A DNA stretch of 64,000 nt. Source: Stygiobacter sp043807765 (GTDB taxonomy: Bacteria > Bacteroidota > Ignavibacteria > Ignavibacteriales > Melioribacteraceae). Location of the stretch: the NCBI GenBank assembly GCA_043807765.1, contig JAZDFQ010000078.1:115381-179380 (forward strand). The letters run 5' to 3'. The notes under the pieces were generated by a model. It worked only from the letters and a program-made list of their open reading frames with translations. It was not told the origin of the DNA and made no database searches. A program made the position numbers and the translations under genes. Below are positions 15,553 through 24,800 of this stretch, piece after piece; the stretch's first letter is position 1; each line of letters begins with the position of its first letter.

Positions 15553-17742
15553 TTAATGCATAACTAACTTTCCGTCTTTCCTAACAGCAAGATTTCTGTT
15601 CGAAGATGAGTAAGCTAAATCAACTTTAAATTGAGAAGCTAAATTTTGCAGATTATCCGTTAATCTATTTAAGTCTTCTGCAGCACGGGCAATCTGTTGA
15701 GTTCCGGCAGCAGATTCATGTGTTACATTACTAATTGATTCTATGTTTTTAGAAATTTGTTCGGCGGCTGATGATTGTTCTTCACTTGCAGCGGCAACTT
15801 GAGTAATTATATCCACAACACTATTGGAAGCACCAATGATTTGACGCAATGAACTTCCGGCTCTTTCGGCTAATTCTTTTCCAACTTCAACTTCTTTTGT
15901 TCCTTCGTTCATAGAAACAACTGCTTCTTTTGTATCGTTCTGAATGCGTTTAATCATTACCGCAATTTCCTTAGTTGCTTTAGTAGTGCGCTCAGCAAGT
16001 TTACGCACTTCATCGGCAACGACAGCAAAGCCGCGTCCTTGTTCACCGGCACGCGCAGCTTCTATTGCTGCATTTAATGCAAGCAGGTTTGTCTGATCGG
16101 CAATGTCATCAATCACTTGAACAATTTCGCCAATCTGCTCGCTTCCTTTGCCTAATTCTTGTACAACAACTGCTGCTCTTGATACTACTGTTGCAATTCT
16201 GCCCATTCCATTAATAGTGTCATCAACAGCTTTTCCACCTTCTTTTGCAATCATACCGGCTTCTTTAGCGTTGTTTGATGCTTCTCCCGCATGCTTTGTA
16301 GTTTGGATTATTGTTGCGGACATTTGATTAACTGCGCTGGCAATTTCTCCGGTCTGTGCACTTTGCTCTTGAGATCCGGCGGCTAACTCTTCGGTACTAC
16401 TAGAAATTTGATTGCTTGCACTGGCCGTTGCTTGTACTGCATCTGTAATGCTGAGAATTATGTTTTTAAGATTTATTACAACTTTATTAAATCCGCCAAA
16501 GAGCTTTCCAACTACATCGTTCTCATTACTTGCCTTTATGTTAACAGTCAAATCGCCTGCCGCAAATTTGTCCATTTCAACAAGTAGATCATTGGCGCTT
16601 TTGTTTAAATAATTTTCGAATTCTTTAGCTTTAGTTAAGTCTGTAACAAATTCTAAAGCACCAATTACCTTTCCGGTTTTATCAATATTAGGCTTAGCCG
16701 CATACGCTATAGGTATGTTTTGTCCTCTTGGGGCAGCAATTGTTTCCGATATTTGAGCTTGCTTTGTAAGCATAGATTTGTGTGTAGCACAGTTGGATGT
16801 TCTACAATGCTGTGTCTTAAACAAATCATAGCATTTTTTATTTAGGCAATCTTTCTGGTTTAATCCTGCTACTTCTGCCGCCGCCTTATTAAAATATGTT
16901 ATATTGAAATCCGGATCAATCATCATTAACGGTGTTGGTATTCCATCAAGATCATTCATTGTTTGTGTAATTTTATCAGACATGGTATTGAATGAACCTG
17001 CTAGAATTCCAATCTCATCTTTCGAATTATTAACAACAATTACACCAAGTTCACCGTTTGCAACCTTTTGGGCAGCAGTATTTAGTTCGTAAACCGGTGT
17101 AACAATACTCTTGGTAATTAAGTATGCCCCTCCAATTACTAAAAGCAAAACTACAGCAATTGTAATGTAAATTTCTGTTTCGGCTGTATCGTGGTCTTCT
17201 ATAGCGGCGTCGCCTACCGCAGCAGTAGAATTATTCTGTGCTGTAATTATGGCGTTAACTGCACCGAAATATTCAGATTGAGAATTTCTCATTTCAGCAA
17301 AAAGCATTGCCGATGCTTTTTCTTTATTACCGGAATTTAATTCTCCAAGCAGTTCTTCTCTAATTGATAAATATTTTTCCCGGGTTGACTCAAGCTTTTC
17401 AATTTGTTCTCTCCCAACATTATCTTTAATTATCAATTTTAATGAATCTAATCTGCTATCAATTATTTTTTTAGTCTCATCAAACCTTGCCAATTCTTTC
17501 TTCTTTATTTCCGGGTTATTTGTAATAATAAGATTCCTAATTACTCTTGCGTCAACATTAACATTATCAATTATATCGTTAGCCCAAATGGTTGTGGGAA
17601 ATTTTTCATGAACAAGTAATTGTACTTCTTCATCTATTTCGCCCAAACCGCTCAGTCCGACAAACGCAATAATAATAAGCCCTAGCGTAACTGCTGCAAA
17701 GCCCGCTGTTAGCCTTAATCCGATTTTCATGTTACTTAACAT
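15553..17742 (-). CDS. Methyl-accepting chemotaxis protein with cytoplasmic Cys-rich PAS domain
   Basis: The 729-residue chemoreceptor has a first membrane helix (about 10-31), a helical 4HB-type periplasmic domain (about 32-190), a second membrane helix (about 192-210) and a HAMP domain. Next is a PAS domain (about 270-375) with four cysteines in CLNKKCYDLF and HCRTSNC. After a second HAMP-like stretch (DKFAAGDLTVNIKASNEND) comes the signalling hairpin with ADQTNLLALNAAIEAARAGE and GRGFAVVADEVRKLAERT, which bind CheW and CheA. It lacks a C-terminal NWETF-type tether. CheW is encoded 12 bp upstream in the same operon, but no CheA is in the window. The cysteines could make the PAS domain redox- or metal-responsive (inference). 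Confidence 0.95.
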   Translation of the reverse strand: MLSNMKIGLRLTAGFAAVTLGLIIIAFVGLSGLGEIDEEVQLLVHEKFPTTIWANDIIDNVNVDARVIRNLIITNNPEIKKKELARFDETKKIIDSRLDSLKLIIKDNVGREQIEKLESTREKYLSIREELLGELNSGNKEKASAMLFAEMRNSQSEYFGAVNAIITAQNNSTAAVGDAAIEDHDTAETEIYITIAVVLLLVIGGAYLITKSIVTPVYELNTAAQKVANGELGVIVVNNSKDEIGILAGSFNTMSDKITQTMNDLDGIPTPLMMIDPDFNITYFNKAAAEVAGLNQKDCLNKKCYDLFKTQHCRTSNCATHKSMLTKQAQISETIAAPRGQNIPIAYAAKPNIDKTGKVIGALEFVTDLTKAKEFENYLNKSANDLLVEMDKFAAGDLTVNIKASNENDVVGKLFGGFNKVVINLKNIILSITDAVQATASASNQISSSTEELAAGSQEQSAQTGEIASAVNQMSATIIQTTKHAGEASNNAKEAGMIAKEGGKAVDDTINGMGRIATVVSRAAVVVQELGKGSEQIGEIVQVIDDIADQTNLLALNAAIEAARAGEQGRGFAVVADEVRKLAERTTKATKEIAVMIKRIQNDTKEAVVSMNEGTKEVEVGKELAERAGSSLRQIIGASNSVVDIITQVAAASEEQSSAAEQISKNIESISNVTHESAAGTQQIARAAEDLNRLTDNLQNLASQFKVDLAYSSSNRNLAVRKDGKLVMH

Positions 17743-17754
17743 TTTGATTTCTCC

Positions 17755-18234
17755 TTATTCTTCAATGAGTTCTAATTGTTTAATTTCGGTTGCGGTTAAT
17801 AGTTTATCCAGATTAAGAAGGATAAGTAGCCTTCCTTCCAGCTTGGCAACTCCTTCAATTAATTCAGATTCAACACCAGTTACAATATCAGGCGATGGTT
17901 CAATTATAGATTTGGAAATTCTCAGCACCTCATTAACTTCATCTACAATGTAGCCTACAAGCTTATTGTTTACATCCGAGACAATTATTTTTGTTCTACT
18001 GTCATCGGCTTTCTTGCTGAGACCGAGTCGTTCACGCAGATTAACTACCGGCACAATTTTACCGCGCAGATTTACTACTCCCTCAATAAATTTGTTAGAG
18101 TTAGGAATCTTAGTAAGCTGCATCATCATATTAATTTCTTGAACGCGGCTTATGTCAATTCCAAAATCTTCGTTGCCAAGCTTAAAACCTACAAGTTGGA
18201 TCAAATCTTGGCTGTCAATCGTTGTACTCTTCAT
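17755..18234 (-). CDS. cheW: Chemotaxis coupling protein CheW
   Basis: The 159-residue adaptor consists of one CheW domain linking receptors to CheA. Typical features are QLVGFKLGNEDFGIDISRVQEI near the start, IEGVVNLRGKIVPVVNLRERLGL in the middle, IIVSDVNNKLVGYIVDEVNEVLRI and the closing LLILLNLDKLL. It starts 12 bp before the MCP gene and is coupled to it. A frameshifted near-copy lies at 18938-19412, indicating a recent duplication within the cluster. Confidence 0.97.
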   Translation of the reverse strand: MKSTTIDSQDLIQLVGFKLGNEDFGIDISRVQEINMMMQLTKIPNSNKFIEGVVNLRGKIVPVVNLRERLGLSKKADDSRTKIIVSDVNNKLVGYIVDEVNEVLRISKSIIEPSPDIVTGVESELIEGVAKLEGRLLILLNLDKLLTATEIKQLELIEE

Positions 18235-18667
18235 TTTCTATTTCCTTTGTTATTAAGTAAATCAACTTCCCATCTTTATTGCTTATAAATGATTTATTTT
18301 AAGGAAGCCAAAAACCGGTACAGATACTCAAATATCAAATTGAGTTTGGCAATAAGCACTTCCGGCTTTTGTATTTTTCCGATCAAAGTTTTTTGTGAAA
18401 TAGAATTTTCCAACATTTGCGTCCTATTTTTAATCAAGAATGTGAGTTAACTTTTTATTTACATTAAGGTAAATTCCATAAGTAATAAGTCTTCTCAATT
18501 CTATACACATAATCGAAGTGAAGTATTTGATTATTGATATAAATGATGCATGCGGTGAAATTGAGTTGTAAGCGGACATTGATGTGTGTTGATAACATGA
18601 AAATATTTTGTTCTTAAACTCCAGTAACTTTATAAAATATTGCTCCTCAGATAATTGTCGGTAAAAA
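18235..18667. other. Gene-free upstream region of the cheW-MCP operon
   Basis: This AT-rich stretch has only a short, low-quality frame (18430-18678, minus) without a recognisable product. It presumably holds the cheW-MCP promoter; I could not place one reliably. Confidence 0.4.
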
Positions 18668-18696
18668 AAATCCGCCACAAGTTTTGCGGCGGATTT
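18668..18696 (-). terminator. Rho-independent terminator below the second cheW
   Basis: On the minus strand AAATCCGCC (18696-18688) pairs with GGCGGATTT (18676-18668) across an 11-nt loop and is followed by an unbroken T-run. It ends the transcript of the 18938-35015 cluster and separates it from the cheW-MCP operon. Confidence 0.8.
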
Positions 18697-18749
18697 GAGG
18701 TTGCGTTACTAAGTTAGGTATTAGTTAAACGCTAATTAGTTGTTACAAT

Positions 18750-18875
18750 TAGTGACCTCTAAACTATGAAGACTAAGTCATGGTGAGTTTAGCGAACCAT
18801 GACACTACAAACTAAATTATCACACTTCTACGGGCTCGGTGTGACACTAAATTAATTATTAGGAGGTCTCTAATA
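18750..18875. repeat. Two-hairpin palindromic element enclosed by a long inverted repeat
   Basis: ATTAGTGACCTCTAA (from about 18751) and TTAGGAGGTCTCTAAT (to about 18874) can pair with few mismatches. They enclose two hairpins: GTCATGGT...ACCATGAC and TCACAC...GTGTGA. The hairpin sequences (AGCCCGTAGAAGTGTGA-like) resemble the TTCGAC..GCTCAG dispersed palindromes of many Bacteroidota-type genomes, as far as I recall. It lies in the 3' leader between the frameshifted cheW and its terminator. Confidence 0.55.
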
Positions 18876-18937
18876 TTAAGCACGTTTTTCATTAACTAGA
18901 TGATGCCAACTTTCTTTAACATATATATAAACCATTC

Positions 18938-19412
18938 TTATTCTTCAATTGCTTGTAATTGTTCAATTTCATTTACATTTAAAAGCTTATCGAGATTTAA
19001 AAGGATTAATAATCTTCCTTCTAGTTTTGCTACACCTTCAATCAGCCCGGTTTCAATCCCGATAGCTAATTCGGGGTTCTATTATAGACTTTGAAATTCT
19101 TAAGACTTCACTTACTTCATCAACAATATAACCGATGAGTTTATTATTGATATCGGAAACGATAATCTTTGTTCTATTATCATCTTCTTTTTTTGATAAC
19201 CCAAGCCTTTCTCTAAGATTAATTACCGGAATAATTTTACCGCGTAGATTTACAACTCCTTCTATAAACTTATTAGAGTTTGGAATTTTTGTCAGATGCA
19301 TCATCATATTAATTTCTTGCACGCGGCTTATGTCAACACCAAATTCTTCGTTGCCTAGTTTGAAACCCACTAATTGGATCAAATCCAGAGTATCGTTTGC
19401 TGCATTTGCCAT
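18938..19412 (-). pseudogene. cheW: CheW paralogue broken by a one-base frameshift
   Basis: From ATG 19412 the product matches the CheW at 17755-18234 nearly residue for residue up to SKSIIEP. It then runs out of frame (RISYRD, stop at 19053). Shifting by one base at the run of four G on the plus strand (19073-19076) restores ELAIGIETG, LIEGVAKLEGRLLILLNLDKLL and a stop at 18938, giving about 157 residues against 159. The span of 475 bp is one more than a multiple of three. Either one extra base in the homopolymer is a sequencing/assembly error, or the copy is a recent pseudogene. It lies 38 bp after the small unknown gene and would be the last gene of the signalling operon. Confidence 0.85.
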
Positions 19413-19450
19413 GCTAAAACTCCTTATCGTATTTCTCGAATAGTTATCCC

Positions 19451-19816
19451 TTAAAATTTCAATTTGCCTTTTTCATCAACAAAAAATTTCTTTGATAAAC
19501 CATCCTTCGACAGAGTACTTATCCTTTCTAACTCATGGGTTAAACTATGAAACCATTGCTGTGATATTTTCTTCTTTTCGAGATTTACTGTTTTCTTTAG
19601 TGCAAGCGATAATATCTCATCATGTATTTTTTTTGTTCTACTATTTATACCAAGTAATACTTTATGATATTCATCTTTCTGTTTGTATTCATCAGCTGTT
19701 CGCGTTTCATAGTTATCCAGCAAATTCATTAGGCTCTCGGAACTCTTTTCCATATAGTCGGTCATGTTTAGTAAAACCGAAAAGAATTTAAAGGTAACAG
19801 CTTCAAATTCTTCCAT
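19451..19816 (-). CDS. Small helical protein of unknown function in signalling operon
   Basis: This 121-residue protein is not recognised. It has no signal peptide or membrane segment and is rich in Lys, Glu and Leu. The stretch from about residue 20 to 105 reads as long amphipathic helices (MTDYMEKSSESLMNLL, INSRTKKIHDEILSLAL, WFHSLTHELERISTLS). Histidines occur on predicted helices at IHDEIL and FHSLTHEL, so a phosphotransfer-like four-helix bundle is conceivable but unproved. It starts 2 bp after the REC-kinase gene and precedes the second cheW, so it is almost certainly co-expressed with the signalling cluster. Confidence 0.7.
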   Translation of the reverse strand: MEEFEAVTFKFFSVLLNMTDYMEKSSESLMNLLDNYETRTADEYKQKDEYHKVLLGINSRTKKIHDEILSLALKKTVNLEKKKISQQWFHSLTHELERISTLSKDGLSKKFFVDEKGKLKF

Positions 19817-19818
19817 AG

Positions 19819-20904
19819 CTAATCCTTAACTAACGGTATTCCAAATTCAATTGATGTAGATTTATTAAGCTTGCTTTCAAGTTTAAGATAGCCGCCACTG
19901 TACTTTAGAATTTTTTGAACTAGAGCAAGCCCCAAACCCACACCTTCTTTTAGATATTTTTCATCGCCAAACTGCTTTAATGCGTGAATTTCTTTAATCG
20001 ATGTCTCTGCCATACCGCATCCGTTATCATCTACTTTAGTTATATAATACTGACCGTTTTTCTCACCTGAGATATTAATTTGCGTGCCTCTCGGAGAAAA
20101 TTTTAACGCGTTTTCAATTAATTCTTTTAGAATCATATCAAAATATCTTTCGCTAACTTGAACTTTGGACTTAGCAAAAGTAATCCGGATATCGTTCTTC
20201 CTATCATAATCTTCAATAGTCGGATTTAATCGGTAGGCTACTAAACGAGAGTCTATTTCAAATACCGGCTTCTTCATATCCGGAAGTGTTTGTTGTTTCG
20301 TCTCGCTCGAAATCAACTCTGCATAAGAAAGGAATTTTTCAATACGCCTCTGTAACCTCTTCCCGGACCTTTTGATTTTGTTTATCATTTCTTTTACTTC
20401 TTCTTTCGATAGGTTTTCCAAGTCCTCTTCAATAAGCTCTGAAAAGCCAATAATACCAACAAGTGGAGTTCTGAGTTCATGAGGGACCTTATGCAATAGA
20501 CTTTCACGTAGTTGTTCAAGTTCTTCAACAAACCCCTCCCGTTTTTTCAACCGGGTCTCTATAGCTTTTATTACGTCTTCTATTTTGAATGGCTTTATTA
20601 AGTAATCATCGGCACCCAACGACATACCTTCTCTAAAGTCGGACATCTCCACTTTAGCTGTTAGGAATATGAAGGGAATTGTATTTGTAACGGAATTTAT
20701 TTGAAGCATTTTGAATAGTTCAAGACCATCCACTCTGGGCATTTTTATGTCACTTAGTATTAAGTCGGGCAATTCCTCAACAGCTTTTTTATAACCGTCT
20801 AGTCCATCTTTTGCAGTAACAACACTGTAAGATTCAGATTCCAACAGATCCTGTAAATTGATTCTTACGTCATGTTCATCCTCTACTATCAAAATTTTCT
20901 TCAT
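19819..20904 (-). CDS. Receiver-histidine kinase fusion protein
   Basis: The 361-residue soluble protein has an N-terminal receiver domain (VEDEHD acidic pocket, phosphoacceptor Asp52 in LILSDIKMP, Lys in DDYLIKPF). It is followed directly by a kinase core with the H-box HELRTPLVGIIGF (His about 141), an N-box ENALKFSPRG and G-boxes DDNGCGM and GVGLGLALVQ. There is no sensor domain, so its input is phosphorylation of its own receiver by another kinase; the two giant kinases upstream are candidates. The receiver is strikingly similar to that of the LytTR regulator encoded 162 bp upstream. Confidence 0.93.
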   Translation of the reverse strand: MKKILIVEDEHDVRINLQDLLESESYSVVTAKDGLDGYKKAVEELPDLILSDIKMPRVDGLELFKMLQINSVTNTIPFIFLTAKVEMSDFREGMSLGADDYLIKPFKIEDVIKAIETRLKKREGFVEELEQLRESLLHKVPHELRTPLVGIIGFSELIEEDLENLSKEEVKEMINKIKRSGKRLQRRIEKFLSYAELISSETKQQTLPDMKKPVFEIDSRLVAYRLNPTIEDYDRKNDIRITFAKSKVQVSERYFDMILKELIENALKFSPRGTQINISGEKNGQYYITKVDDNGCGMAETSIKEIHALKQFGDEKYLKEGVGLGLALVQKILKYSGGYLKLESKLNKSTSIEFGIPLVKD

Positions 20905-21027
20905 TTAGTCGCTCCTCATGTTTCTCATAACCAATATTCGAGTTTAAAGAGAATTTTTTAAGTTGAATGTTGGTAAAGGCAAATTGTTGTTGTTAGTGGG
21001 TAGAATCTGGCTCGCGAGAAGTAAAGT

Positions 21028-21056
21028 GTGCCGTAAACAAATTTGCATCCCGGCAC
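21028..21056 (-). terminator. Possible weak terminator/attenuator after the LytTR regulator gene
   Basis: GTGCCG (21028-21033) and CGGCAC (21051-21056) form a 6-bp stem with a 17-nt loop, about 10 bp past the LytTR gene stop. It has no strong T-run, so some read-through to the REC-kinase gene is likely. Confidence 0.35.
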
Positions 21057-21066
21057 AATATATAAA

Positions 21067-21840
21067 TTATATCTGGTTTCTTCTAAGTAGGGTTGAATAT
21101 CGTTTGCTGATAATAAAAGGTTCTTTAACATCTTTAAGGTATACAAGAAAAGAAGAGTTATACCACTTTTCCATTTTTGCTATACTATCGGAATTGATTA
21201 TTGTAGATCTATGAATTCTCAAAAACATTTTAGTTGGCAATACAACTTCCCATGCCGAAATCGACTTACGAACAAGGATTGATTTATTCTCAATCAACTT
21301 CATCGACGTATACTGGTTCTCTGCAATAATGTAAACAATATCTTTTATCGGAACGATGTGAGGTTTACCGCTGATATTTAAAAAGATTTTGTCATCGCTG
21401 CTGTATTTTGTTTTAGGATTTCTCTTTTGCATAGAAGAATCTTGAATTGATTCTGCCTTCAAGATTTCTCGTTTTTTTAGTCGCGCCTCAATTGCGTTTA
21501 ACAGCTCATCAGATTTGAATGGTTTGAAAAGATAATCATCGGCACCAAGTTGCATTCCTTTTCGGATATCATCCCGCTCTACTTTAGCAGTTAGATAAAT
21601 AAATGGAATTGACTTAGTTTTTTTAGATTTGGAAAGTTGTTCCAGAACCGCATAACCATCCATTCCACTCATTAGAATATCGCAAACAATAATGTTAGGT
21701 AAATGTTCATTCGCAAGAGTAACACCGGTTTCTCCGTTTGCGGAAGAGTAAACTTCGTATCCCTCCTCAACAAGTAACGTGTGAATATTCTCTCTTACAT
21801 CTTGGTCGTCTTCAATAACCAGAACTTTAACTTTCTTCAT
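21067..21840 (-). CDS. Response regulator, receiver plus LytTR DNA-binding domain
   Basis: The 257-residue regulator has a receiver (VIEDDQD, phosphoacceptor Asp54 in IIVCDILMSG, Lys in DDYLFKPF) and a Ser/Lys linker. The C-terminal LytTR domain is seen in IVPIKDIVYIIAENQYTSMKL, KMFLRIHRSTIINSDSIAKM and the closing SKRYSTLLRRNQ. It is expected to bind direct-repeat DNA sites when phosphorylated. It starts 12 bp after the 1574-residue kinase gene, which is the likely cognate kinase. The receiver is closely related to that of the REC-kinase protein at 19819-20904. Confidence 0.94.
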   Translation of the reverse strand: MKKVKVLVIEDDQDVRENIHTLLVEEGYEVYSSANGETGVTLANEHLPNIIVCDILMSGMDGYAVLEQLSKSKKTKSIPFIYLTAKVERDDIRKGMQLGADDYLFKPFKSDELLNAIEARLKKREILKAESIQDSSMQKRNPKTKYSSDDKIFLNISGKPHIVPIKDIVYIIAENQYTSMKLIENKSILVRKSISAWEVVLPTKMFLRIHRSTIINSDSIAKMEKWYNSSFLVYLKDVKEPFIISKRYSTLLRRNQI

Positions 21841-21852
21841 CAGTACTCCAAA

Positions 21853-24800
21853 TCAATGTTGCGGAATTGTTATTGTAAAACGCGTTCCTTTTTCCAGTTC
21901 ACTCTCAAACGAAATGTGCCCATTTTGTATTTCCACAGATTTTTTAACAATTGATAAACCCAAGCCTGTACCCGGAATATCATCACAATTTTTACCTCTG
22001 TGAAACGGTTCAAACAAATGTGGCATATCTTCTTCCGGTATTCCAATTCCTTCATCTTTTATATTAAAAATAAGTTCTTTTTTATTCTTTTCAACTAAAA
22101 AAGTTATAGTTCCCCCTTCCGGAGAATATTTATATGCATTCACCATAAGATTAGATAGGACGAATCTCATCAATTTTTCATCCATATTGAAATGCGTTTC
22201 ATCCGGGAAGTAATCGAAGACAACTTTATGATTATCTTTGGCAAAAATGTAAGATGTATCCAAAATTTCGTGACAGAGCGCCCGCAAGTTCATTTTTCTC
22301 GGCTCATAAGCCAGTTTACCGGAATCCGCTTTGTTAAGTGTAATTACACCTTCCAATAATTTTGTTAGATAGGCTACTGAATTTTTAATTCGAGTTGTAT
22401 ACTCAATTATTTTTTCTTCACTTAACTTTTTAATATTTCTTTGTATCAATTCCGCCGATGAAAGGACTGTAGTAAGTGGCGTTCTAAACTCGTGGGAGGT
22501 TGTGGATATAAAGCGGGATTTGAGTTGACTTAATTCTTGCTCTCTTAAAAGCGTTTCTTCTAATTTTGCTTCTACTTCTTTTTCCTTTTCAATTTCCTCC
22601 ATCAACTTTTGATTAGCCGCGTTCAACTCGTTGGTACGCAAATCAATCATTTCTTCCAAGTGGTTTCGGTATTGTTCCAGCTCTTTAACGCTTTCAACTT
22701 TTTCGGTTACATCCCGGTTTACAGCTAGTACATATTGGTTTCCTTCAACTGTTATTAGTCTGGAGCTAGTATAGCAAATAATTATTCTTCCATCTTTCTT
22801 TCTAAACATAATTTCCATATTGTCAACATAGTGCTTCTCAATAAGACTGCTGATTAGCGCACTTCTTTGAATCGGGTCATACCAGATGTTCAATTCAACT
22901 TCTGTTTTGCCTATTGCTTCTTCTCTAGTATATCCGGTTAACCGACAGAATCCATCGTTAAAATCAACGAACTGTCCATCTTTCAATCGGGAGATAGTTA
23001 TTGCGTCCGGGCTTGTGTCAAAAATTGTTCTAAATTTCCTTTCGTTTTCTTCCAGTTTGAACTGCGCTTTGTACTCTTCGGTCTGGTCTCTAAACACAAG
23101 TACAACACCGGTAATTTCGCCGGTAGTTTCTTTAATTGGCGCGGCACTATCAGCAATTTGATATTCAGTTCCATCCCTTGCAATTAGAATTGTATGATTG
23201 GCTAAACCGATAATTTCACCTTCCCTAATCACACGTTCAACCGGATTTTCAACTTTAACCCGTGTTTGAGCATTAACAATATTAAGAACTTCAGTAAGCG
23301 GTTTACTTAGCGCTTCTTCTAAAGTATAGGCAGTTAAGCGTTCAGCAATATGATTCATATTAATTATTATTCCATTTACATCTGTAGCAATTACGGCATC
23401 TCCAATAGATTGTAGCGTGACGGAAAGTTTTTGCTCGCGGTCGCGCAAAACTTTTTCTATTATACTTCTTTCAGAAATAAACCGGGCTTGCTGAATATTC
23501 TGATATGCTTTAGTGGAAAGCTCATTAGCAAAAGTATAAAGTGCATTTGCCACACTATTGAATTTTTCATTAGACATTACCGGAACTTCGGATAGCGCAG
23601 TGCTAAAAATGTTTTTGTCCACACCTATTTCGTCGGCATAAGCAATTACATTATCTATATTAATTTCTTCATTTCTAACTTGCCCAATAAGCCAATTAGC
23701 AATATGTTTTCCTCCAACAGAGATACTTGCACCGGCATCCCAAAGACCACCGCTAAGACAAGGCTGTATTGTTGGCCCATGAGGATTACAGCCACCAAGC
23801 ACAGAATCAGACTTCATGCAATTGCTAAGACCTTTTTCAGTGTTTCTAATTACATCGCTGCAGAGTCTGCAAAAGTTACTTGGTTTGGTTATAGGAGTCC
23901 CATCCGGCATTGTTATGATTGACGCAACACCTGTAGCAGTAGAAAAATCGTCTTGCAGTTTCTGTATATCATCGATATTGAATAAATCGTCAAAAGAAAT
24001 TTGATGATTTGAACTAACAGGCTCTGTAAGAGTAACAATCCTTTGTCTAATTGCCTCTTCCATTTTTTTTCTTTCACTAATATCTTCAACTATAGCAACA
24101 GTTTTTATAGGCCTTCCGGAATCATCGCGAACTATTGCAGCGTTGATTCTGATCCAAATAAGAGTACCATCTTTTTTAACATATCTTTTTTCATTTAAAT
24201 AATTTGCAGCCTCACCTCTAACTGCATTCATAAATTTTTCCCAGTCTTCCTTACGGTCATCTGCATATGTCAGATCTCTAAATGGAAGATTCATTAGCTC
24301 TTCTCTTGTGTAACCAACTAGTTCACAATACTTATCATTACAATTCATAATTCTCCCTTCTTGAGGCAGAACCTGTACAATTCCAACCGATGCAACCTCG
24401 AAGATTTTACGGAATTGTTCCTCGCTTTCTCTAAGCGCTTCTTCACTTTGTTTACGCACAGAAATGTCGTTTGCAATTGCAACAAATAATGGTCTTTCTT
24501 CTGTTCTTGATATCTGCAAATGAACTTCAACCGGATATTCCGTTCCATCTTTTCGTCTATGAATTGTTTCGAAGATTAGTATTTCTTTGTCACCTGAGAT
24601 TAAAGGTTTAATAGCCCCTCTAAATCTTTCTTCAGAAAACTCCGGTTTAATACTGAATGCGGTTAGATTCCTCATTTCATCCATTGAATATTGGACATTT
24701 TGAAGTGCGCTGAAATTCACATATATAAATTTTAAGGTCACAACATCAAAAACGTATATTTCATTTAAGGAATTTTCAACTATTCGAGATAGTTTTGCCC

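Noticed and set aside
18430..18678. Minus-strand open frame of 82 codons in the gap before cheW
   Set aside because: Composition is low quality, no family is recognisable, and its 5' end overlaps the terminator at 18668-18696.
18750..18875. New riboswitch or structured regulatory RNA
   Set aside because: It lies after a gene rather than before one, and its hairpins look like common dispersed intergenic palindromes; kept only as a repeat with moderate interest.
19053..19412. A natural short 119-residue CheW
   Set aside because: The DNA after its stop continues to encode the rest of CheW in another frame, so truncation by frameshift is the simpler reading.
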